Shown in pieces: positions 48,035 through 58,025 of a DNA stretch of 64,000 nucleotides. The position numbers and the translations under genes were made by a program. The notes beneath the pieces were generated by a model. The model was not told where the DNA came from, searched no databases, and saw only the letters and a program-made list of their open reading frames with translations. Source of the DNA: Ectocarpus siliculosus (lineage: Eukaryota > Sar > Phaeophyceae > Ectocarpales > Ectocarpaceae); assembly GCA_000310025.1 (NCBI GenBank), contig FN649740.1:264728-328727 (forward strand). The letters run 5' to 3'. Each line of letters begins with the position of its first letter. Positions within the stretch are counted from its first letter, which is position 1.

Positions 48035-48754
48035 AGCACCGTTGCTGTCTCTACCTCAGCGCACAGGCTACTGCAGTAGAAAAGGGGTGGAGCGTATGTA
48101 GCAAACGAGAGCTACTGCTGTGTTGCAACACACGCAGTCAGCACAAGACAGAAAGCGGTCAAGACAAGAGGCCTAGCGGCACCGCAGAGTAAATTCTGCA
48201 GCAGGTACCCTGTCTCGCACGCCTTCCGTCACTACTGCTGTGGAAAACCTCTTCAAGAGGAGAGCTGCACGCGCCGGATGACTTTCCAACAAGAGCGGAA
48301 AGCAAAGCACGCTTATGATTTAGTCTAGGGTGTGAAGCACGGAAAGGCACACGTGTTCCAACCTTCCAGCGAAAGCCGGCCCCGACGACAAACGAGCAGG
48401 AGCAGCGACATTCATTGTTGAGACACAAGGACAACGCCGGGTACCACTTCTATTGACCTACAAGAACAAGCTTGTTCGGAGTGTTTCGGAGTTGCAGCAG
48501 TTCGGAGAAGTTGAGCTTGACAGCCGACACAGCGGGAAGATGACTCTGCTGAGACGGGCGGTGCGGCAGGTATAGCTACAGCCGAGAAGGCGTCCATTGG
48601 CGGGGATTGCTCTGTAGAGGGACTTTGATGGCGACGTACAAGGCATGGAGATGTACTGATGTGTGTGAGAGAAGAGATGCGTGTGATCGTCGATCCTCTT
48701 GTTGATGCATGAGAGACAGCAGTGACACTTGTACACGGCACGCGCCCGCGAGCA
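48035..48754. promoter_or_regulatory. Divergent intergenic region between the R3HCC1-like and ClpX genes
   Basis: 720 bp between two start codons on opposite strands, the third head-to-head pair in the window. Three ACTGCTGT-type octamers occur here (48114, 48234, and the reverse complement at 48716). No TATA-like element is evident. Promoter function is inferred from orientation. Confidence 0.35.
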
Positions 48755-48871
48755 ATGCCCACGCTCCCACCCTCGTCGTCAACGCTCCCGCCCCTCTGTC
48801 TTGTTTTCTCCCTTTCCACCTTACAGCCAGCAGCACTATCTGTCGTCTACAACAACAACGCCCAGAGGGTC

Positions 48872-48916
<45 letters not shown>

Positions 48917-51900
48917 GCTGTACTGCAACTTCGACGGCACTCAACAACCAAGGCGCAGCGTCCCGGCGCGGGCAGGCCGACATGTCCCACTTGCCACGTC
49001 GTGTTGGAGACTCGCAGGGACCTGCAGGGAATGTTCGTTACGCGCTGCCCCAAATGTTCCCCGGCGAAGTGGACGCCTCGGAACATCGAGGGCGCTAGCG
49101 TGAGTTGGGTGTACAAGATCTGTATTTTCTTCTCCAAAACCATCTCTCCAATCTCATCTCTCCCCCTGTCGAGCCTGGTCACGCCGCACTATTATAGCAT
49201 GTTTACTCTCGTTGTGACACGCGCCCACACCCGCCGCTTGCACTTGCTGGATCGAGCTACAAGGAAAAAGCGTGTGTCGACCTTGGCATGGTGATTGACT
49301 GATTCGTGTATGTTTGTTGTTGACAGCATTCAAGTAATTGAGTGACGCCGAGTTGTTTCGTATTTGCGTTGAAGTACCACGTGGATAGCAGGTACACCTG
49401 TCGTCCACGTCAAAGTTGTCATGATTGCGGCCAAATCCTACCATGTTTTCCTCAAGTCGATCTATCAGTTCTCCGAGGCGGTTCCATGCCTAGGTCGGAC
49501 CTACCTGAAGATCGCGGGATGAAGAAGCACAGCGCTTTTGACGACGTCGTTAACCAACGGCATCTTTACGTGGTTCACCACTCTAACAAGCCAGTTTGGG
49601 AATAGATATCTTTACGATGGGACGCGCCTTGAGCTGACCAGTAAGCACAGAGGGCTGGTCGTGTTCTTGACATTTTGATGAAGAAGGCATCGTGCCTGAC
49701 GCGGGCGGACTTGTATTCCTTCCAGTTCTGACCGAGTATCCATACGAAAACATGCGTGATACCCGTACGCCCAGAGAATGATAATGGATTCAAAGCACAT
49801 ATGTAGTGTACACATCGGGAGCGTGTGTTCGCCCACCTGCCGCCAACGTTGGCATTTTCGATATTATATCGTTTTTTGAGATACTCCCTTTCTGGGATTC
49901 GTGGCATCCCCCCTCCCCACCACCCCTCCTTCGAATTGTAACGCAGGAGCTCATCGAGCTCCACGCAGCACATAAAAAACCTCTCTGTTTTACTATTGCC
50001 CCAATAGGTATCACCCCGGGCTTCAGCCTCCAGCATAGGTCCAGGAGCAAGCCACCCGGGCATCGGGCAGGTGTTTCCGGACTCGCACCGCCGGTCCGGC
50101 CCGCCCCCGCCTCCACCGTCCCCGCCGCTCACCCCGCCGAACCCACACACGCCCCACGGTAGCCTGGAGCGAGAGCTGCAGGACGGCATCTCGCAGAACT
50201 TCAAGCTCAGCTCGGACTTGTCTCAACAAGCGCGGCGGGGGGGCGCGGCGGCCGGGGGTCGGACCAGCTGGTCTGGGGGGCGGGGGGGGGTCAGCGGGGT
50301 GCGAGACGCCTGGAATGGTCGGGTTGGTGCTGATGGTGGTCGTGGCGGTTTCGCGAGCCCGTTCGCGGGCGATGGAAGTTCTCGACAACAACACCCGGGG
50401 GCGTTTTCCAAGGGGGAGGGAGGGGGAGGGGCGCGGGGGGGAGAATCCCCGCCCGTGGATGCTGTGGGAGACGGGGGTGACGGCGGCGGCAGCGGGGGCG
50501 CCGGAATCGGGCCGGATCGACGATGGGCGGCGGATCTGCTGCCCAAGGAAATTTACGAGAAGCTTTCGGAGCACGTGATCGGACAGGTGAGCGGTCTTCC
50601 AGGGTACCGCAGAATTGTGGTGCGGTGTGTTTTGGAGGTTGCCGTTTTATGATATGTCCCTGCGTCAAGGAAGCACGTTGGAGGCTGCTATTGTCGTGTG
50701 CTTGGACAGAGATCACCTCAAGGGGCGGGGGTACGCGGAGGAGACATGCAAAGACAATGGGTGGTGGTAGTATGGTGTTGGTTCAGGTGGTCCTTGTCGG
50801 GCGGTGCCCAACGGTCGGTTTGATTTCGCGCCCACGCCGTTCAATTTATTTTATAGTTCAGAACTCGATGGTATGAAAGGTGGTCTGTTGTAGTTTGCAT
50901 TTTCTCTCCCAAGTGGCCGTGCTCCATTTGTAGCATATAGTGGCTCCGAGTGTTTGCATCTTTGGATACTTAGATGATGAGAGATGCTTTCTCTTGTGGG
51001 CGCGGTTTGTTGTTGACTGACTGTTGAACGATGTGATGATCCAATCATGAAATACTCGTTCACATCGCCTTTGTCAAGACTACTGTTGCGTTGGCAGCTA
51101 AAGGCAAGCTGTTCGTGTTTCGCGTTGTAGCAGTCCTGAGCAAGAACTCTTCCTGACATTGGCTGGTTGTTCCCGGTCTGATGCTAGTCCGACGGGTCAA
51201 CTGCCGCGTTGACCCGTTGCCTCAATCTGTTTCCCACTCTCTTTGGGCCGTGCAGCACAACGTAAAGCGCGCCTTAGCTGTGGGGATGCACAACCACTTC
51301 AAGCGAATCTCCGTGTGCCCGCCGACGGAGCAGCCGGGGCCCCACAGAGTGCAACACGCACCACCACCTGAGGTACCTCTCCCTCCCCCCTGCTTGCACA
51401 TGTAGATAGCAGCACTTAAGATTATTTTATATATTTGTGTATTATGATGTAGAAGATAGAAGAGGACGTTCAAAACAATCGGTGTGGTAGCTGCCTGATC
51501 GGCCCATCCGTTTATCCTCAATTGCTGGATAAACTGCTCGTGACCCGGGGATACCCTCCTGACATGCTTCATCTCGGTCGTTTAGGTGTTTGGGGGTCTA
51601 AGGTTTCAGCGCTTGGCCATGCAGACAGCGCCCCACCACCCCCCCTCCCAGCGGCTCGCGTAGCATTTTCTTTTCCGCCTATTACTTTTTCTTCCATTGA
51701 ATGTGTGGCGCAGCTGTTCTGGGATCTCGAGGGGAACGTTTGAGTGTCTTTCCCCCCAAGGGATCCACCGTGCTAGAACTATCCCGCTGCGCTGGATGGC
51801 GACATCAGTGGCGGGGTCAAGTAGTATCTAGACCTTGTTCGACGAAAGGAAGCGAAACGTTGGTGGGGCGGGCTTACGTAGGCGTGGGATGGGTGCCTCA

Positions 51901-54900
51901 AGCCTCGCGGCATGCACGACTTGTCGAGAGGAACGATAAAAAGTGTTCGTGCCATGGGTCAACTCGGCATGCAAACAAGGCACCATCGAGTGCAGATGCC
52001 ACTGGTGCTGTGCTGAACCAATTGCCGTGAAATTATGTGTACTTTCTAATAAAGAGTGAACAAAGACAGCGGAGGCGAGGGTCATTCAACGCCAAATGAA
52101 CTCTGGAGGTAAAAAAATGCTTGTTCGTAGAAGAACAAGACATTCAGATAGCACAGTAGGAGCCATCGTCCGTGCAGCAGAGCCCCCAGGATTACACTTA
52201 CACAAAAGGTATAATAAACCCAAGCCATTAGAATCAAGTGCATCCCGTACTGCTGTGCAACAGAGGGTTTGCAGTTTGCCCCCCGAAATCACACCCTGGT
52301 TTGATGGTGTATTGCGAAAAATTGGGTGCGAACGGGCGTGTGTACACGTATAGGACGTCGCTCAGTTCTGTCACGGATCCTACCTGTAATATTTCCGAAA
52401 ATGTTGCTGATGTTGACCGAAAAACCCTGGCGTACACTGATGCAAGGCCTTTGATGCCTGAGGTCGGCTTTTTATTCTCGACCCGTATAACTCGGTGTGC
52501 GACCACGCAAAAGGAATGCGTGCCGATTGGGCCACCATGGAGCAGGAGGTAATCGATAGAGGCGACAATGGACACAGCTAGTGACGTTTTACAACATTAT
52601 ATTAACAGTAACACACTCACGGATGGTTGTGTGTTCTGTTTGTTTGTATGGGTGTTACTCTGTGCAGGCCTTGGAGCAGACGTTGAGTGACGTAGACCTC
52701 CAACTGCCTGGCATCGCCGATCACGACGCCATGGCGAAGCCACAGCAGCAGCAATGGGTAGGGTCCGGGGGCAAGGTGAGGATACCGCAGCATCCTTGAG
52801 AGAAAATATGAGAGGGGGGAGAAGAGGGCGATCCACAGCGGTAGTTACCAAGAACCAGATTTCGTTGAATGTAGGCGTAGCAAGGAGCTGGGGAATATGG
52901 ATTTGGTGTGGCACGAGCGATTGGTGTCGTTGTGTTGTGTGTGCCGGGTTAACCATGTGCAAAGCTAGATCGGGGGAATTAGGCTTGCTTTCGGCTGTGT
53001 GTCTTCAAGGAACCGGCAATTGATAACAGGCGTGCATGCTGTCTAGTTGGTATCCTCGAAACCTTCTAGAGGTCAGGTCAGGGGTTCGAATCCCGGCGTA
53101 GGCGAGCTTTTCTTGCTAAGTGAGTTTTTCTCTCGCTTCCGCTTCTGGCCAAGTGGATAGCGCTAGTTCGTGTGTACACAGAGGGAAGAGAGTGCTGAAC
53201 TCTTCTCGCATTAAAAATCGAAGGCAAAGTACCGCAGGAGGGTAGGGTAGAGAGGGGCTCTTCTGTGCGACCACGGGTTGGAGTAAACGACACTAGAGCT
53301 GTGAGCGCTGATTTGAAGTGAAGACCAAAAAAAAAAAAATGCTGTACTTTTGAGGAGCCCAAGGTATTCTGGAATCCTTTGGATGGTCAAGGTCGCGGGT
53401 TCGAATCCCGGCTTAACACAACTAATCAGAAAGAGCACACTAATCGTGAGCAGTATGCCATGTTTGACTTAATGTTGACAATGGGGGGTAAGAGGACATG
53501 CTCGAAGAGAATTGATGCGCTTCTCGCAGTACAGGTGAAGACATGAACCGCAGAGAGGAATTGCCCTGGGTAACGTAAAATCGGGACGTAACTCCTCAAG
53601 TGTGTGTGGTCACGTGTGTGTTTCGTCCGGTGTTTTGTGGCGCTAGTCTGCATGTTTCGGTATATATTTGACGTATCAGCCGGGGGTAAAACAGGGACTT
53701 TTTCTGTTTTTGTCCCACGTTTCCCCTGTGATGGGGAAGGCAATACAGCTGGGGCGACAACATTTTTCGATGTAGGCAAGAATGAAATAATGAAATTCTG
53801 GCATGGGAAAGGTAGCTGTAGAGGGGGGGGGGGGGAGGAATGGAGGCTTGAGTGCGGTATGGCGGTGGGGACCGGTCGTTTCTGTTGTATGCAGAGGAGA
53901 CAACGGGATGGCAGACAGATGTTAGCCATCGCTGTGTGCTCCTGTTCCATGGTACATGCAGTACATGACGCGTCTTTCCCCGCGGAACGTTCTTGTTTCT
54001 TTTCTCCTGTCGGCTGTTGAGCAGCAGCAAATGCAGGAGCACCAGTACCAGCAGTATCAACGGCACCAGCAGCGACAGCAGGAGCAGCAAGAACCGCCTC
54101 CTCCTCCACAAGACAATGTGCAGGTAAGTTTCCCCTTCGTCGTGCCCACACGCCACACCCCTTCCAGTCTTGCACTATGTACTAAGCTGGTACCGGTACA
54201 TCGCCCAAGCTTGTCGCAGGCAGCTAACAGGGCTCGAGGGTGGAATGTTGTGTCGATACGTTGGCAGCAGTTCTCCGTTAAACCCGCCTCGTTTAAGCAC
54301 CAGAACTTGTTACTGCTGATAATGACGACGTTGTTGAGGTTCATGCACACCACGGACCAACCGCCCACAAGGAGCAACACCTCCCAATGCCCCGCTCCCT
54401 CGGTTGCTCCCTTGCAGCAGGACGTCCAAAAGGCTAAGCTGAACCTGTCGAACGGGATCGAGGTGGAGCCGGTGGTCCTCGACAAGACGAACGTGATGAT
54501 CGTCGGGCCCACGGGGTCGGGCAAGACTCTGCTGGCCAAGACGCTGGCGAAGCTGGTAGACGTGCCTCTCGTGATTGCCGATGCGACGTGCCTAACACAG
54601 GTGTGTGCTTGTGTGTGTGTGTCTTTGTTGTTGGCATCGACCGCGGTTATTGGCTGGCCAATCAAGATACGTCAGTCTCAGCGCGGTTGAAAACAGAAAA
54701 CGCTTCTGAAGGCCGTGGTCTGGGACCCCGTGAGAGGACGTCATGGGGTAGGCTAAACTAATATCGGCTTTTTAGACAACGGTAGAACCAGAAGGCACAT
54801 GTCTACCAAGGCTGCTACTTTGTTTGCGGGTGTGTGTGCAGTGTTTTGTCAGGTGGGGTTTTTATTTCTTGTTTCTTCGCAGATACGTTTGTTGTAGTTT

Positions 54901-57900
54901 CATATGTCGTTCGTTTGTTTTCGGTATCAACGTTTGTTTTCGTCCGTAGTCTTGGCGCACCATGATTCACCACGCGGCTGCATGTAGGACTGTTGTAAAT
55001 GGTGCAACAAGCTTTTTTTTGGCAACCGTGGCTTAAACAGGGAAAAAAACTTGCCTAGCGTAGGATGTGGGATTGCCGTGAGGTATGCATCAGGGCCCAT
55101 ACCACGTCAGGACTATCGGCGTGCCCCCTGGGTCCCTTGATTGATTCGTCGGGGCCCCTTCCCGGTCTGTCTGCTCGCTCTCCTTGTGGGTCCGGTCCGC
55201 AGGCCGGATACGTGGGCGAAGACGTCGAGTCCATCCTGCACAAGCTGTACATGGAGAGCGGCCAGGACATCGAGCGCTGCCAACGCGGAATCGTCTACCT
55301 GGACGAGATCGACAAGGTTTGGTTAGGTTAGGTCTGCATTTGGTTGGCCCTCCCAGTAGTTGCGCTTTGACATGTTTCGTGATGAGCATATATTGTTTTT
55401 GGGTTTCTCTGTGGCGGATTGAGTTTTTTTCTGGCCTTAAACCTAGCGTTCTTAAACCTAGCGACATTGAATGAACACGTCACACTATGCTTGGTTTGGG
55501 TCTTACTCTTCGACAATTTTAAGTCCTACGAACAAATGTTTGGGCTGTGGCGGTAGTTTTTTTTGTGGATTTGGTTTTCGGCCAACTGATATTTTTTTTA
55601 TTGTCCCATGACCTATTCGAGAATCTTGACATAGTCCACACTACGAAAGTATTTAGAATGCTATGCTACATTGCCGGTAATTGGTTTGCCGCTACCTGAA
55701 TGCACATGTGGTGTCGGTGATGATGACGCAAGTGGGATGGATTCGTTCCAGTGTAAAGAAATACCATGTTTTGGTCTATTTTTTGAGCGGTGGAGACACT
55801 AAGTTCCTGTCGACCAGACGTCCATCGCACCGTGGTGGAAGCTGCGCTGTTCTTTGCCTGAAGTGATCTTTTTCAAACACATATCTTATGAATTTTTTTT
55901 TTTGTCAGATTTCAAGGAAGATGGAGAACGTGAGCATCACCCGCGACGTCAGCGGGGAGGGCGTGCAGCAGGCTCTCCTCAAGATCCTAGAGGCAAGTCC
56001 CGTTTGTTTCTCTATTGTTTTTCTTTGTTCTATTGTGTGTGTGTTTCTCGGCCTATTGTTCTTGGTTTGTTTCCTTTGGTTGCGGTCTTGTCGTTGTAGT
56101 ATGCGAATGATGGGTTGCGGGCATCGTTTCCCCTAGCTCAACTTCTTACCGATCCACGTTCGGCATGTACCCCGTCCTCTCATGTGCGTTTTAGAGACGA
56201 CGTCGTGCAAACTGCTGTCTCATTAACCTGTGCTACTACCACCATATGGACATCACAATATCCCTACTGTGTGCATCCCCTGCAGCATGCCATCAATGTC
56301 TCAGCCCTTCTGCAGTGTTTTTTTTTTGTTCTACAACGATCCACCAGCTTGAGCATGCCCTGCAGCACGCCAACCATGTCTCAACCCTTCCCCCGTGAAT
56401 ACTTGTTTTCCACTGCGATCCACCCAGGGCGCCATCGTCAACGTGCCGAAGGACGGGGGCCGCAAGAACCCTCGATCAGACTTCATCCAAGTGGACACGA
56501 CCAACATACTCTTCATCTGCGGGGGCGCGTTCGCCGGCCTGGAGCACCTCATCAACAACCGAATCGCCAAGTCTAGCATAGGCTTCGGGGCTAACCTCCC
56601 CGCCGACCTCACCAATCCGGAGATGCAGGTATAATGCGGAGAGTAGCTGGCTGCGAGCTTCGGGCGAAAGGAAGGACGGCATGGTTGGTTGTGAGGAACG
56701 ACTAAGATAATACATTTAGGGCGACGGCGGGGGGGAAAAGTTCCTCCGCGGGAGTGTTGTTTGGNNNNNNNNNNNNNNNNNNNNNNNNNNNNNNNNNNNN
56801 NNNNNNNNNNNNNNNNNNNNNNNNNNNNNNNNNNNNNNNNNNNNNNNNNNNNNNNNNNNNNNNNGGGGGGGTGGCTTAGGAAAGGGATCCGGAAGTCCAA
56901 ATTAAACCCACAAGGGAGGGGGTTTCCGGAAACCCCTTGGGGGTGGTTTTGTGTTTGTTGTTGTTTGGGCATTAAAAACATTTGGGATTTCGGTTCGGTA
57001 CTTTTAGGTACGGGGCCCAGTTCCACTTTTGGGGGTTGGGATAACAAACGGGGCGGGGAAAGGATTAAAGGATTCTATCAGGGGGAGGAGGAGCCGGAGA
57101 AACTGGTTCAGGAGGGCAGTACAAGTTCCAGTTTGGCATTGGAAGAGGGGGAGTTCCACATGGGGAAGGCGCTTTCAGAGCGGGGGCGGGCCAGGGCCAT
57201 CAAGAGGGACACGGGGGGGGGGGGGCTCCGGTGGATCAGGGAGAGCCTCCTTCTTGAAGCCATGTTCGACGTGCGGGGGTCTGACGGGAATGCTGTTTAT
57301 TTCGAGGAGGATGCTGTGTTGGAGAAAGGAAGGTGAGGCGGTTTAGGGGGGGGGGGGGGGGAGGGGCCGGTGAAAATCGGGAGCTCGTGTAGGGAGGCGA
57401 TGCGGGGTCGGTTTTTTTTTTGTGTTGAGCGATGGACGGAGACTGAGGAAGGCGACAGGCTTGTAGAGGTACAGGACACCAAAGAAGTGGAGCTGGCGGA
57501 TGGATCACATCCGCAGACGCAAGGCGTTTCGAAGAGAGCGAAAGAGGGCATGGGTGACCGCAGGGGGGTCCATAGAACCAGAATAATGACGCATTTTTTA
57601 CGGCAATTGCAAAGATTCTTGTCGAGTCTGTATTCTCTGCTCCCGGCCAGACGCCACGCTACAGATGACTTTTGTCGTTTCTTCTCTACACGGCGGTGGG
57701 TTCGACCTGAAACCATAATTCGATACTGATATGTTCTTCCTTCTTGCGAAAGAAAAGTTCACACAACACACTCCAAACCCCCTCGAACCCCCGTCGTCCC
57801 CTATGCTGATTCGCTCTATCTTGCCTTGTGTTATGTTCGTCGTATCTTGGTATTTATAGTGTGCTTCTCCTCAAGGGGCAGGACACGCTCGAGAGCTACC

Positions 57901-58025
57901 TGGAGCAACAAGCAGGAGGCAAGGATGGGGGAGACAAGAAGACCCCCAAGGCTGACGGGGGTGGCGGTGGTGGGACCAAGGAAGACGGTTGGTTCGACGA
58001 GGTCGAGGACGTCGCGATGTCGTAG
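48755..58025 (+). CDS. clpX: ClpX, AAA+ unfoldase of the ClpXP protease (organellar), interrupted by an assembly gap
   Basis: ClpX unfolds substrates and feeds them to ClpP, here probably in mitochondria: the N-terminus is non-acidic with LQLRRHST, which is inference. Readable exons: 48755-49099, 50008-50586, 51256-51372, 52668-52775, 54022-54123, 54418-54600, 55203-55316, 55909-55992, 56428-56628, a damaged exon near 57115-57332, and 57876-58025. A zinc finger has Cys77, Cys80, Cys98 and Cys101. Then come [16 protein letters not shown], Walker A ([18 protein letters not shown]), [12 protein letters not shown], Walker B ([10 protein letters not shown]), [15 protein letters not shown], and after the gap [11 protein letters not shown]. 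The exon(s) with the pore-following GLIPEF-type segment fall in or beside the gap. Long Gly/Pro- and Gln-rich insertions are unusual. Intron 8 has a GC donor (GAG|GCAAGT). The SINE in intron 4 and repeat R1 in intron 6 are insertions. Confidence 0.92.
48874..48915 (+). repeat. Pure (CAG)14 repeat, read as polyserine in ClpX exon 1
   Basis: Fourteen uninterrupted CAG triplets. In the reading frame that leads into the zinc finger the codons are AGC/AGT, giving 14 Ser directly before the presumed presequence cleavage region. The other two frames would give Gln or Ala, but they do not continue into the zinc finger. Confidence 0.92.
53042..53339 (+). mobile_element. tRNA-derived SINE, copy B (ClpX intron 4)
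   Basis: Same element as 12369-12674, here on the plus strand. It has a tRNA-like head with the B box GGTTCGAATCC, a shared body (for example CTGGCCAAGTGGATAGCGCT), and a 13-nt poly(A) tail at 53327-53339. The 5' 15-20 bases of the head differ from copy A. It lies in the sense orientation in the intron between ClpX exons 4 and 5. Confidence 0.83.
53349..53416 (+). repeat. Second tRNA-like fragment directly after the SINE tail
   Basis: Begins within 10 bp of the poly(A) tail of SINE copy B and contains another perfect B box (CGGGTTCGAATCCCGGC). The preceding sequence does not fold into a full tRNA cloverleaf by eye. It could be the head of a different SINE, or the insertion target of copy B. 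Confidence 0.5.
54608..54850 (+). repeat. Repeat R1, copy 3 (diverged), in ClpX intron 6
   Basis: Matches the reverse complement of the 10.3/11.1-kb copies in order: GT-rich run, GCATCGACCG, GGCTG-CCAATCAA, GCGTCAGTCT-type block, GAAAAC-AAAAC, TCTGGGACCCCGTGAG, GGCTAAACTA, then TCTACCA-GGCT. Identity is much lower than between copies 1 and 2. It begins 7-8 bases after the exon 6 donor site. Confidence 0.72.
56765..56864. other. Assembly gap 2 (100 N) inside the ClpX gene
   Basis: A 100-N placeholder followed by poor sequence to about 57360. Part of the ClpX AAA+ small-domain coding sequence is missing or unreadable as a result. Confidence 0.99.
56865..57360 (+). other. Low-quality sequence after gap 2 containing a damaged ClpX exon
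   Basis: G-rich homopolymer runs dominate. From about 57115 the translation can be followed as ClpX C-terminal domain ([39 protein letters not shown]), but one apparent frame change lies near 57130 and several residues at conserved sites are Gly. These are best explained as base-calling errors, not mutation, because other ClpX exons are intact. Confidence 0.8.
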
